Source of the DNA: Cloeon dipterum
Taxonomy: Eukaryota > Arthropoda > Insecta > Ephemeroptera > Baetidae
Length of the DNA stretch: 64,000 bases
Assembly: GCF_949628265.1 (NCBI RefSeq)
Contig: NC_088788.1
Span: 8,432,001 to 8,496,000, forward strand
Direction: 5' to 3'
In this document: positions 50,001 to 60,100 of the stretch, piece after piece
How the letters are laid out: each line of letters opens with the position of its first letter
Position numbering within the stretch: position 1 is the first letter of the stretch
Position numbers and translations under genes: made by a program
The notes under the pieces: generated by a model
The model's input: the letters and a program-made list of their open reading frames with translations, nothing else
Told to the model about the DNA's origin: nothing
Database searches by the model: none

Positions 50001-53000
50001 GAAAATCGTTAATGAACAGAGGTGCCATCTGCTGGTGACTGTTCAAGTGGTGAACTGCTGGTTTAAATATCCCACCATTTTTACTTTCACTCATTTCAGC
50101 TGAAAAAGTTTATCTTTTCAAAGAAGATTCGTATCTTTGATTTCATTCATAAGGGAATTTTTTATTTCAAACCTTTTTGATTTTGCGGCTCTAGAAAATT
50201 TACCATTTTTTGTTTGTGTAATTTTTTCAGGTGCGAGGCGACGTCGGCGTCTGACTATGTGGAGTTCTCGAACTTCATGACGCAGGACCGTAAGTTCTCT
50301 CGCTACTGCGGCCAGCTGCGCGAGTTTGAAGTGGAGTCGGACCGGCACTTCTTCCGCGTAACCTTCCGCTCGAACGACCGGCTCGACGGCACCGGCTTCC
50401 ACGCCACCTACCACTTCCTCGAGCACGAGGACACCAACACGGTGCGGCCGGTGCGCACCAGCGCCGCACCAAACGCCGCCACTTCAATCACAGGTGACCG
50501 GAAATTTCCTAATTAATATGCGGGGATAAAAAATGTCAATCATAAATTATTAAAAAGTACGGAAAAAAAGTTCTAAGTTGCTGAGAGTTAGGAATTTTTA
50601 ATTTAAATATTTTTTCGAGTCAATCAATACTGCGATAGAACCTGCTTCTTTTTTGCTACCTTTTTCTTGAGAATTTTGGCCCCCAAGAGAATTAAATCAG
50701 CTGAGAAAACGAGATGCATCATCTGCACTCTTCGATCGATTAAAAGTTGATCAATCTCTCTTCCCATCCCCTTTCCAGTTTGATTTGAGCACCGCAAAAG
50801 ATGAGACGGGTTTTTTGCCTTGAAAAGTTTTGTTCTAGCAAAAAGTTCACGTGTGTGTCGGTGGCATGGCATTGGTGGAAAAAGCAATCTGGATAATGCA
50901 GCGCAGCAGACAAAGAAAAGCCAGGCTTGTTTGCTTGCTGGCTGCATTAAAACATATTTTCGCCATCTAACTGCCGCCGCCTGCCCAGTTTAGTTTTGTT
51001 TCTGCTGGCGAAAGCGCAGCAGACCGCATTGCCTAGCTTTCTGCTTTTGATTAATGAGAAAACGAGCAGAGCCAAGTATCAATTTCGCTGATTGCCAGAT
51101 TAATTCCTCTCCGAATGCTCGACTCGATCACCGGCATTAAATTTAATTAGCGCGCCACTCGTGTTAATTACACCCACCCCGTCCCGTCCGCCAGTCTGCT
51201 CCATTTTTAATTAAGCAGCTCGTTTTGTCCCTGAGGAAAGCCTCTCAATCTTACTGCAGCAGATGGACGGACAGTTTTGCTTCAGTGCAATTTGTTTGAA
51301 TTTCATTCCACCAAGAAAATTCCGCAGTGCAACTCAATATTTGCTGACTACAATTCCCTTGAGGATTTGCTGGACTGATTAACACCAAATGGGCACGAAT
51401 CTTGAATAATTAAACGTTGCGGAACAGCGTAAAAATCGATTTTTTCATTCTAAATCAAATTCTTGCAGATTAATGTACGCAAATCAATTATTTGGTAATT
51501 GTTTAATTTAAAAATCATAAAAATAATCGATATTTCAACTGTTAAATGTATCTAGCACGCCCATTCTTTAATTTTCCTGGAGCCACGCCCCCTTTTTCAA
51601 AATTCCCGCGCTGGAAATCGGTGGACACGGAAAAACCCCTAAATTTTTATTCTGAATTAAAGTGCCTCAAGAACGCCGGTGATCAATGCGAGAGAAGGCG
51701 GTTCTCTAATTGGACGTCGTGACGCTGGCCTGAGATCGAAACGGCAGCACCACAGCGGCAGCCAACGCAATTAAGTGACAAGGCTAGCCTCTGGCTGTCG
51801 CTGTGGCGCTGACTTCTTGATCCTTTAGATTCTAGAAACGTCAAAAAGCCAATCAGAGAGCCGCTTCCTTCCTCTGGGTAGCTGCTGGCGTTCTAATGTC
51901 AATTTTGAGACCAAAAAATTCCATTCCTGAACAACTTCCTCTCTAATCCACCCTCCGGAGGCGCTTCAGTGGCAGCTCCAGTGGCCAAAAGGGGGTCAAT
52001 GTGTGGCAAACGCAATCCCATTGAAATTCAAGCAGCTGCGAAGCTGCTTCTCCAGTTCTTGGTTGTTCTTGGAAGACATTGAGTTCTAATTGGATACGCC
52101 GCTAATAGGGGGCATTAGGCAGATGTGAATAATTAATGGCGTCGTCAGGCGCGCCAAGAAAAATGGCGGCGCGCGAGCCCTTGACCCTCGGATCGCGGCA
52201 CACGTCCCGAGGGTGCACTTGGCCCGAGAACGACGCCACTAACTAGCAATTTGCCGATGCAGCCGCCCTCTGCTCGCCCGCCCATCTACCGTCCCTTGTT
52301 TCCGTTTATTACCAATTCCGGCCGGCACCTGCGACGCCCGCCCGTCCGCCCGCCCGCCTGCGAAGAAACAAACTTTCACGCTCAGCCACCCGCTCCCACA
52401 CCCTACAAACCCATATAGAGCGGCGAATTTGGCAAACATTCACACAAACAGGCGTCAAAATGGGAATTGGAAAAGAGACAAAGTTTAAATAAGACACGGA
52501 ATATTTAGTAATTTTAAATAAAATAGTGGTATTGTTTGAATCTCTGGTTTTTGGATTTGAAAAAATTATGTTCGGGCATTTTAATGAGTTTTGTCGGTTT
52601 TTTTTATTACAAAATAAAAACAAATTGCAGATTTTCTTGAAAATTCCTACGGGTTGTTTATAATTTTGCGCCTTATTTGTGTCATTCTCGTTGCAATCCG
52701 TCCGTTTTTTACGTATATTTTTTTAAATAACGATTTTATCACCAAACAAAAAAACTGTAGAGCCGATTTTCGTGGAAATCATGATAAAAAAATGTTCGTT
52801 TCAAAACTAAGTGCAACGGATTATTCTGAAATTTTCTCTTAATAAATTTCGATCGGCTGGAATCCTCTCACTTGCATCAGGCGCGTCGAGACACGCAAAT
52901 AGCGCGTGTGTAAATTTCGGCTGCTCGGTTCGTTTAATATTTCACGTCGGCGGGTCGTGTATTTATCCGCAAAACGGCTGTTTCGCAGAGAGATTTCCAA

Positions 53001-53602
53001 TATTTGCTCGCGCGTGCCGTGCGCTGCGAACGAAAGGCTTTGCTCGCTCTCTCTCTCTCTGCTCTGCAACTCGATAATTTGCTTTGTTGCTTTCTGCTCG
53101 TCTTTTTCCGCGCCCTCCGCTGGCTTTTCTTCGTCTTTGTTGCCCCGCTCAGCATGATATTATTGGAAAAAGCAAAGACGCTTTTCCGTAAATGCTGTGG
53201 GCTTTCCCTTTTTTTAAAAAACCCGCGTTAAGCCACTTGACTACTGGATTAAAAATATCTATAGGATATTCGTTTCTTTTTACTATTACGACAGTAATTT
53301 CTGACATGCAAACTGACCCTTGCCAATTATTGTTTGATTTTGCTGCTCTCAAAGTTGCGTTTGCCTTTTCGCGGTGCTGAAGAGGGGCCCCGAATTTGAT
53401 TGCGATGAATAATTAGTTGGCGGGAAAGGGCTGGGTTTAATCTCGCAGATGTCGGCTTTTGAAAGTGTGCGGGAAAGGGGCAAAAGGTCAGCTCGGCCGG
53501 CCGTCCGGAACAAAGCACTGACGCCAATGTTTGATTTCAGACGAGGTGCCCGGGTGTTTGCTGCTCGCCGCCCTTTTGCTCAACGCCCCCTTCTACTACT
53601 AA
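26008..53602 (+). CDS. Secreted two-CUB-domain protein, possibly membrane-tethered (suppressor-of-lurcher/SOL-1-like)
   Basis: Exons 26008-26068, 28922-29108, 43944-44134, 47964-48171, 50231-50493 and 53541-53602 total 972 nt (323 residues) in continuous frame. Residues 1-16 are a signal peptide (MEALALLLLLLGAASS). CUB1 (about 24-145) and CUB2 (about 161-280) each have the four CUB cysteines and the NGSVSSPGFP / NGSFSSPNYP strand with the YP turn. CUB proteins are extracellular binding modules. This pair resembles insect proteins annotated as suppressor of lurcher 1, which in worms modulates glutamate receptors; I give that from memory and moderately. A Ser/Thr/Ala-rich linker leads to a hydrophobic tail (GCLLLAALLLNAPFYY) that could be a GPI-attachment signal. 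An alternative last exon may exist at 55100-55242. Introns reach 14.8 kb. Confidence 0.88.
26069..28921 (+). other. CUB gene intron 1
   Basis: Intron of 2.85 kb. It is mostly AT-rich, with a CpG-rich patch at about 28.07-28.62 kb that could be regulatory. Open frames on both strands there are composition artefacts. No transposon is recognised. Confidence 0.65.
29336..29479 (-). CDS. Weak candidate: small minus-strand ORF or first exon nested in the CUB intron
   Basis: ATG at 29479-29477 opens a 47-residue frame starting MSSDKKWTKMCERHDRAVQH and ending with TGA at 29336. The end overlaps a consensus donor (TC then GTGAGT), so it could be a 5' exon. Lys/Arg/Asn content is high and I recognise no family. 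No downstream exon was found before the CUB exon at 29108. It could be chance. Confidence 0.2.
   Translation of the reverse strand: MSSDKKWTKMCERHDRAVQHSPIFRNVRCRKNNNGGETLHEPDQSQS
31448..31887. mobile_element. Foldback repeat family 2, copy A
   Basis: Bounded by CTGAGGGTTGAATC on the left and CCCTCAGGAATCGA on the right, which are rough inverses. The core is palindromic: GAGACAGCAGCGCCACAACG against GTCACTGTGGCGCTGCAGTC. No coding capacity. Confidence 0.75.
35765..36120. mobile_element. Decayed hAT-like MITE, relative of 24860-25218
   Basis: It aligns along its length with the intact element. Both start CAGG(G)TTG followed by A-rich sequence and ACCCGCA, both carry TTTCTTGCAGGCAA in the left half, and both carry ATTGAGTGGTAAAA near the right end. 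The right inverted end is lost. A 66-residue open frame inside (35896-36096) belongs to the repeat and is not preserved in the other copy. Confidence 0.7.
36470..36488. repeat. (CT)n microsatellite
   Basis: About nine CT units in CUB intron 2. Confidence 0.85.
37131..37515. mobile_element. Foldback repeat family 2, copy B
   Basis: Shares the core GATCGAGACAGCAGCGCCAC and the right-hand arm GTTTTTACGTTTCCCCCGAT with the other copies. The outermost CTGAGGG end is lost on the left and altered on the right. Confidence 0.72.
41262..41281. repeat. (GA)n microsatellite
   Basis: About ten GA units in CUB intron 2. Confidence 0.85.
41567..41597. repeat. (AAAG)n microsatellite
   Basis: About seven AAAG units in CUB intron 2. 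Confidence 0.85.
41975..42490. mobile_element. Foldback repeat family 2, copy C (most complete, about 515 bp)
   Basis: The left end CCTGAGGGTTGAAATAGCCG is mirrored at the right end by CCCTCAGGAATCGATAGG. The inner arms are mirrored too: AAGTTCCACAAGAACGCCAA against the region near 42358, and GAGACAGCAGCGCCACAGCG against CGCTGTGGCACTGCTGTCTC. Non-coding foldback element. Confidence 0.82.
44205..44380. mobile_element. MITE family 1, right-half remnant
   Basis: Matches the right half of 23261-23663. It contains CGCGATTGGGTGAACC, GGTTTCCAGCACGTCAA, then ACGGTGGTGCCATCTGTTTG, and ends GACACTAAC. The left half is missing. Confidence 0.6.
46045..46140. mobile_element. MITE family 1, right-end remnant
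   Basis: Ends with GACGGTGGTGTCATCTATTG then CCGGCTTCAAACACTTAA, matching the right inverted arm of the full copy at 23261-23663. The left boundary is uncertain. Confidence 0.5.
46994..47013. repeat. (CT)n microsatellite
   Basis: About ten CT units in CUB intron 3. Confidence 0.85.
49381..49758. mobile_element. Foldback element, family 3 (about 378 bp)
   Basis: The left arm, TTTGACGCAGTTTCTGAGCA then CACCAATCGATTCTTGAG, is mirrored by the right arm, CTCAAAAATTGATTAGTGTG then CTCAGAAACTTCGTCAAA. A second palindrome sits inside it: ATGCGCATGCGTCAGAGCTG against CAGCTCCAACGCATGCGCA. No coding capacity. Seen only once in the window. Confidence 0.78.
49901..50055. mobile_element. MITE family 1, right-half remnant
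   Basis: Contains TACCGCGATTGGCCGAATA, AATCTGAAATCGCGCCCGAA and AACAGAGGTGCCATCTGCTG, matching the right half of 23261-23663 and the remnant at 44205-44380. Confidence 0.6.
50494..53540 (+). other. CUB gene intron 5 with a family 2 repeat
   Basis: Intron of 3.05 kb before the first candidate terminal exon. It contains the family 2 copy at about 51657-51915, a GC-rich patch near 52.15-52.4 kb and a (CT)n tract at about 53046-53060. No nested gene is recognised. Confidence 0.65.
51657..51915. mobile_element. Foldback repeat family 2, copy D, shortened
   Basis: Shares GATCGAAACGGCAGCACCAC and CTGGCTGTCGCTGTGGCGCT with the cores of the other family 2 copies. The mirrored flanks CAAGAACGCCGGTGATCAAT and CTGGCGTTCTAATGTC are also present. 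The outer CTGAGGG ends are missing. Confidence 0.7.
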
Positions 53603-53615
53603 GCATCTAAGGCAT

Positions 53616-53664
53616 CACACAATCACTCACTCACTCACAAACACACACTCACACAAACACACAC
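53616..53664. repeat. (ACTC)n/(CA)n simple repeat
   Basis: CA- and ACTC-rich low-complexity tract directly downstream of the stop codon at 53600-53602, presumably in the 3'UTR. Confidence 0.8.
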
Positions 53665-53775
53665 GTTCGTTCTCTCTTCAATTATGTATGAAAAACGACA
53701 ACAAGCACTCTCACTCATTGCTAACCGGCCGCCGTGGGGAAATCTGTAAAATCTCGACTCCGCCGGAATTTTAGG

Positions 53776-53781
53776 AATAAA
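53776..53781 (+). terminator. Candidate CUB-gene poly(A) signal AATAAA
   Basis: AATAAA lies 174 bases after the stop codon of the 53541-53602 exon. Another AATAAA is at 53961-53966. Confidence 0.4.
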
Positions 53782-55099
53782 AATTAATTAATTAAAAGAA
53801 TTTCCCGGCGGCAGACGCACTTACTATGATTGTAGCTCAGATCAGTGAATTAATTACCAATTATAACGCTCAAGTACTTTGTAAATATGGTATTTTAAAA
53901 ATCATGTGATAAAACGCGACGACTCTGTACAGCTAAAGGCCAAGCAAGCGACACTCGAAAAATAAAAATAAATAGCTCGTTAGTATTTTTCTCAACGCCT
54001 GACGCCTTTCACTCTATGCAACCTGCTCGACGCGCCTCAACCAGCGCTTCCACAGCTCAAGCGGCCGGCAGTTCAAACTCCTATCTAGACAGAAAATAAT
54101 ACGACTAGAAGATCATCCAAAGATTGTCTTGAAACCAATTTTTAAATAGTTTAAATATAAAAATAAAGCAATTTATACGATTTCTTTAATTTTTTTACGT
54201 TATAGGAATTAATTTAAAATATTTTATTTCAATTAAGTGGACATAATATGTAAATAATAAAAAAACAGAAAGGTCTCAGCAATATTTTCAAACTAATTTG
54301 CCAGAATATGTATGTTCCGTTATATCTTAACACCATCCTTTTGATTTTTTTTCATATTTAAGGTTCCAAAAATTATTCAGAAAATTTAAAACCAAAATTT
54401 TATCGCATTTCAATTTTGAAATTATTTATTAATTTTTAAATATTTTTATTTTCATTTATTTGTTTTCTAATAAATAAAAATTGAGACGTATTTCAAACTT
54501 TATGAAAGACTTTGAAGATAATTCAGGTTGATAAAAATGACACCGTTTGAAGTTAACTATTTATACCCAACAACTTTTGGAAGAAAAATATATAACTAAG
54601 TTGAAGATCAAGGTCACCATTATTCAAAAATTAACTTTCATAAAATAGGTACATGCTTTGTTATTCCTGATTGCAATATTATTACATTATTAGTCTATAC
54701 CCTGAATTTTAATGACGGTGATATTTGATTCTTTTAAAAATATTTCAGTTAAAATTATTAATTTCACGCGTTACTTTGGCCTCACTGGTCAGAAACGCAA
54801 AAACAGCATACTATTTTACTCATCTTGATGCCCCTGACGAGCTGGAGAGGATCTAGGGTGGCTACCCCACCCATTTTCATTCCACCCTTGTCTTCAAGTA
54901 AATTAAATTGTTTTTCCAGCGCTTATTTTTGCACATTTCCTGGCCCTAAAAGTTTGAAATCACTTTAAACACCCTCACACCAAACTCACCCCTTCAAAAT
55001 TAAATTGTAATTTTTAGCAGTTTTTGTTTTAATTTCATGATATTTTTATTTCACTGTCAGTAGTATTCCCGTTGTGCCTTTTGGCGCCGAATTTCGCAG

Positions 55100-55242
55100 C
55101 TGAACCGGTTATAAACAGGATGGAAAACCGGTTGGCGTCTCTTGGGAGGAAAGTCGCGCGGTGTTGTGGGCGGATGGAGGTGCTCTTGAGGACTGCGTGC
55201 GACGCTCTCTTCGTGCTGCTGTTCCTGTGGCTGGCCGGGTGA
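55100..55242 (+). CDS. Candidate alternative terminal exon of the CUB gene (hydrophobic tail)
   Basis: An acceptor (TTTCGCAG) at 55099 is followed by an open frame in the phase left by CUB exon 50231-50493. The join gives 46 residues and a TGA at 55240-55242, for a 350-residue protein. The tail has a charged stretch (EPVINRMENRLASLGRKVAR), then CCGRMEVLLRTACDALF, then VLLFLWLAG and the stop. The last 15-20 residues are hydrophobic, like a GPI-attachment signal or tail anchor. GC content is high, as in this gene's other exons, within AT-rich surroundings. Alternatively it is the first exon of another gene, because GTGAGT directly at the stop is also a consensus donor. Which terminal exon is used cannot be told from sequence. 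Confidence 0.5.
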
Positions 55243-57163
55243 GTGGGCCCGCACGTCGACGGGCCCAACGCGGGCCGCACATCGACCGGCGGAAGGGGCG
55301 GCAGGGGGTTTACGGCCCTCCGAGGACTCGTAAAAGCGAAATATAATAATTTCGCAATCGAGTAGCAGTCGTCATAGAGTAATGGCTGCAAACAAACAAA
55401 CAAAACTTTTCACTCGACGCACGGTGCTCGGAGCCCAGAGAGTAATTTGAAGCGGCGGCGGCGGCGGCGGCTAATCAGCGTCGGCTCCGCCATTCTTATC
55501 AAATTTATCGATCTCGATCTGACACACAGCAGCTGCCGTTAATGCACCGCCGGCAAAACTTGTCCGCGTGCGCCAAACTGTCTCTTCTGCCGGCTCCGCA
55601 CGCGCCAAACTTTTTATACCATCGAAATTCCGGGACACTTTTTAATATCGTCCCCAATATATTTAGGATATTTTGGGGCTTAAGTTTCCTCCGTGCATGA
55701 TTTATTAGGCCCTAGAAAATGGCTCTTTATATAAGAGGCCAAAAAAACTTTCCGTGCTGTGCTTGCTAATTTTTGAAGCGACGGACAAAAGAGCATCAAT
55801 TTAAAAGGGTACATGAAATTTTGTTTGCTAAAAATTAGCAAATAAAAAATTAAACTAGCAATAATATAATTAAACCAGATAAATAATTAATTTAACTGTT
55901 TTTTACACATTTATTCATATTATATAAACTGAGCGAGACCAATAAAATTATATGTCAAAGAGAGCATCTTCAATTAGAAAAAACTTCTTTTGCGTACTTC
56001 TAATAGTAATTTAAAACTCTAAATAGCACAAATTATCAAATATGAAGATGCATCTTACAATTTTAAAATCGTTTCAGGAGTATTCTTCATAAACACATTG
56101 AAAATCCGGAAATGAAAAATAACGGGGAACAATTAAGGACGATATTTCTACAAAAATTTTGTTCAGGAAATCTCTCAATTAGGCTTTTATAAAAAATTAC
56201 TCTTTAAAGTCTGCACAGGTTCTCAATTTATTTTAATATTTATTTTGTAATAACATTTAATAAATATTTGTTAAATTATTAACTTCATAATTTTACATGC
56301 TGTTTTTGGAGAGTTTCTGGAAAACCACGAGATTATTTTCCTCATTTTCTGCCTCTCCGTCAGAATCTTTCCACGGCCCGAGGCGTTTTGATAGTGGAAG
56401 CGTTGTAAATTAGCGCTGCCGGTGTGTTGTTTAATTATTATGGTACACGCGCCGTCGAGCGAATATTGGCCGAATTAATTGCGTCGGCCGCGCGCGTGCT
56501 CGTGTTTGCCTGCTCGGACACAATGTATCGTTGGCCTTTTTGCGCGGGGGCGAGTTTAATTAACTTTCAATCAGCGAAAGCAAAGCCGCGCCTAATTCAT
56601 AATTTCCAACGCGTGCACGTGTCGCTGAATTGCGACGGTATATATGCCCAGCGGAATTTCTGGAATTCCACGCTCGCCCGATAATTCAAATGTCAGAAAG
56701 CAGAAGAAATTAAAATAAGTTCTGACCTACTTTAAAACGCTATTTATTTACTTTCTGAATCGTTTGCAATCTGTTTTTCATGTAGTATATTGCAATGAAT
56801 TTTGTTTATATTGATTCAATCGCAGTAACTATAATCATACACCTGGCTTAAAATTATTCAAATAAAAATCAAGAGAACATAATATTGACCTAGTTAATAT
56901 TGCATTTTTCGCTACGCAGTAATCAGATCTCTACTAATAGAAATGGATCGAAACAAATAAGGAATATTTATTTGTTAAATATTATTTTAAAAAGAGTTTA
57001 AAACTAAATGCTAATTCCTCAGTGATTTTTTTTAATTTGATTGGTGCCACTTCTCGCTTTTATTCTTATTCAAGTCAGAGTACATTGGTCAAAAATTATG
57101 AAAATTATGAAAAAAATGGATAAGGAAATCACTCATTTATTTACAGATTTACAACTTAGACTC
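55243..57163. other. Intergenic region between the CUB gene and the caspase/NTPase gene
   Basis: A GC-rich patch with a (GGC)n tract (55452-55471) gives way to long AT-rich sequence, with a smaller GC-rich patch at about 56.4-56.68 kb. An 86-residue plus-strand open frame there has no recognisable features. I see no gene. Confidence 0.6.
57136..57141 (-). terminator. Candidate poly(A) signal for the caspase-NTPase gene
   Basis: TTTATT on the plus strand reads AATAAA on the minus strand, just over 20 bases past the stop codon at 57166-57164. A second copy is at 57058-57063. Confidence 0.45.
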
Positions 57164-60100
57164 TTATTTTGGTCCAAATAACTTCTTCTTTAGCATAATT
57201 TCCCGATGTTGCTTCATGGTCTTGAGTAATTTTTTCTCTTTACTCTTTGGTAGTTCGCTTATCTCTCCATCTGAGATTTTGTCCCTGACGAGAAGGAAGG
57301 CCGCCAACGTTATGCTGATAGTGACTCCTCCGTACTTTGTAAAGCGAAAAATACCAAAGTCGTCGAGCGTCTCGTCTTTCTTTCGCTGATCTCGGTGTCC
57401 GAAAAAGAAATCGTGCGCATACTCGGTGAGCAATTGGACCTTTTCCCGTTCATCGCGGTGGGCTGAGTGGCCTTCAAGAAATCCGGATTTGACGAGGACT
57501 GAAGTGACGGTTGATTCGAAGACATGCTCGCTCAGCTCGTAAATGTTGATGTCGGGCCCGCTCCTCAGTGGCTGAAAGGTGGCCACCTTTTCCAAGGTGC
57601 CGATCCTTTCAATCAAGTCGCCGGCCCCAGCATTCACAATATTTGACACAATTTCTTTTATCACTTTTAATTTAACGGTCATGCCAAGTTTCTCATGCAG
57701 GAAAACGATTTGATTAGTTTTAGAAATTTCGTTGATTTTGGCCACGATGAGTACTGGACGAACCCCTTTGAGACATTCAATCAGGGCAATGTCACTCCCG
57801 GGCCTGGTCAGTATCAACAAAGGGATTTTGTCCCTGGCCAAGGACCTAATCATGCCGAGCATACCATCCTTGTATTCCTCTTGCACTTGTTCGAAGCCGT
57901 CTAGAATGATGAATTCGCTCGCTCCAAAGGTCCGCGGCTCTCCTTTCATCTTTGCGAATTTCTCGACGAAGCACCGATATCCCATTTTCCAGTCGAACTC
58001 TTCAAGGAACTGGTTTTCCTCTTTGATGTCCACAAAGGTGACCAGTTTTTGCTTCATCGTCAGGGCTCTCCCGGCGAGGGTTTCGGCCAGTTTGGACTTT
58101 CCGGAGCCGGACTCGGCTGTGATAATCGGTACGCAGTACGTTGCTTTTGATTTGCCTTTAGCATCTTCGTCAGCCAAACCGAGTATCTGCTCGAGCTCGC
58201 TGAATGATATTTCCCTTTTTGTCGGCGTGATCAAAGTGAAACTGTCGATGAAAAGGTCAACCGGGAACTTCATGCTCAGTGTCTTTTCTAGCGTGCTAAT
58301 CACAAGCGGGCTAACTCTGTTTTCCTCTTTGGCTCTCCGCAGCAAAGTGAAAAAGAACTTCTGGAACGTGTTCTCCTCTATCGAACCGGGCTTTGCAAAT
58401 TCCTCCAGCGTTTCGGTGAACAGTTGCACCGAGTCTGCAAAGAAATTTACATTAATTCAACTCTTACAGTAGCACTCTGAAATTTTAATTTTTGACCAGC
58501 GGGGGCCAGATGTGCTATAAAATTGGTTCCCACTGCGCAGATCCAAGATGGCGTCTGAATGTGTGAAATAAAAAGCTTTCTTTGGATTCCCGTACGAGTG
58601 CCAAGAGTTTGTTTTTACGATACAAAAGACACAATTTGTACGAGTAATGCAATTATGTCACAATATTGACCAAAACTTGGTTAATCTTTTCGCGCATTTT
58701 CACGTGACTGATTTTTAACGCCATACTCCACCGGACGCCATTGCACGAATCTGGACCCCGTTTTTTTTACATTGCCAATCGATTCCCAAAGGTTCGAGTT
58801 AGGTTTCGCAGCTGAAGAGACGGAAAATGTAAAAATTTTGTTCTGGATCCAATTTTACTCCGTCAAAAAAGAAATTTCATTGCTTTTTTTTAATTGGTTC
58901 TCGGTCTAACCTGATTGAGGAAGAATCACAGTCAGCAGGCCAGAATGCAAGGTGCCAGTTCTTGTAAATTCTGTTTTTTGGAGGTCCTAAAAAATTACAC
59001 ATTTTAATTTCTTATCAAAATTATGCAATGGCATTAAATACCAGATAGCCTTGAGTTTTTAAATCACTTTCTCTGTCGTCTGCATGGAGAAAAACGAAGA
59101 TTTTCGGTTTTCCAATCCACTTCTTAGTGCTCGGGTAAACCGCAGAGTAAATGACTCTCTTGATTGGAGTTCGTTCTCCATAAATGCTGGTGAATAATTC
59201 GTTACTCTGCTTTGAATAGTAGATTGGAGCTACGATACAAACTAGAAGACAGCCCTCGAGTTCTTCTTCATCATCTGAGACTGCATTGAAAAGATTATTA
59301 TAGGATCATATTAAAATTTAATAAAATTACCATACCTAATTTTTTAATCTCGTCAAACCTGGGAGGGCTGTGTACCTCAAACCCGAAAATTCCCTTCAAG
59401 TTATTTTGCAATTTTTGGATATGTTTCGAATCCCTGTGTCGGGGAGTGGTGTAAACGTAGGCCTTGCGCGTTAAAAGCGGAATTTCCACGTCTGATTTCC
59501 AATCGTAACTAAATTTAAGTAAACTGGACTTCTTACGAAATTGCACTTTGGCTCTGCAAAAGAATATAATATATATAATTCATATCGTCTGATTTGAAAA
59601 AATAAATCATTTACTGACCTGCGAGAAAAAGTGAATTGTCTGTGCGAGAAAACTTTTATTTCTGGGGTCGATCCGCACCCTCTCTGTAAATTTTGTTCGA
59701 AATGCTGATAGCACATGCATCTTGTGAGGAACTCCTCGAGGCTAACATCCTTCTCCAAATTATTTAATGTTTTGCAGAACGCTTGGATTAGATGCGTTCC
59801 TTCACTATTCCGTAACGCCAATGTAGCTGTAGACAAGAAGTGAAAATTATTTCATCCTGACACAAAACAATTTATTCCTACTTTCGACGGAAGCGAACAT
59901 AGTGACGAAATTTAATGGTTTCTTTTCTTTAGCCTGGCGAACATCTTCTTGGATCACTCGCACAGCATTTATGTTACGTTGGGTGTCCTTGGTAATATCT
60001 TTGCCCCTGAGGACATTTTGACGCATCATCATCTTTTTACCACATTTGCAGTATTTTTCTCCAAGCAACATTTCGTCGTGGATTTTTCCTCGACAGGCCT

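Larger units (their letters stand above)
48172..50230 (+). other. CUB gene intron 4 with two foldback elements
   Basis: Intron of 2.06 kb within CUB2. It contains the foldback element 49381-49758 and the MITE family 1 remnant 49901-50055. The remainder is AT-rich with no gene recognised. Confidence 0.7.

Noticed and set aside
56424..56684. 86-residue plus-strand open frame in the spacer
   Set aside because: No recognisable domain or signal peptide and no neighbouring exon. Its length is expected by chance in a moderately GC-rich patch.
57732..58472. 246-residue plus-strand open frame
   Set aside because: It lies antisense to the long last exon of the caspase-NTPase gene. The minus-strand reading has NTPase motifs and the plus-strand reading has none.
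58500..58770. Possible foldback element in an intron of the caspase-NTPase gene
   Set aside because: Only short, imperfect mirrored words (around GATGGCGTC and GACGCCATT) were found, too weak to call an element.
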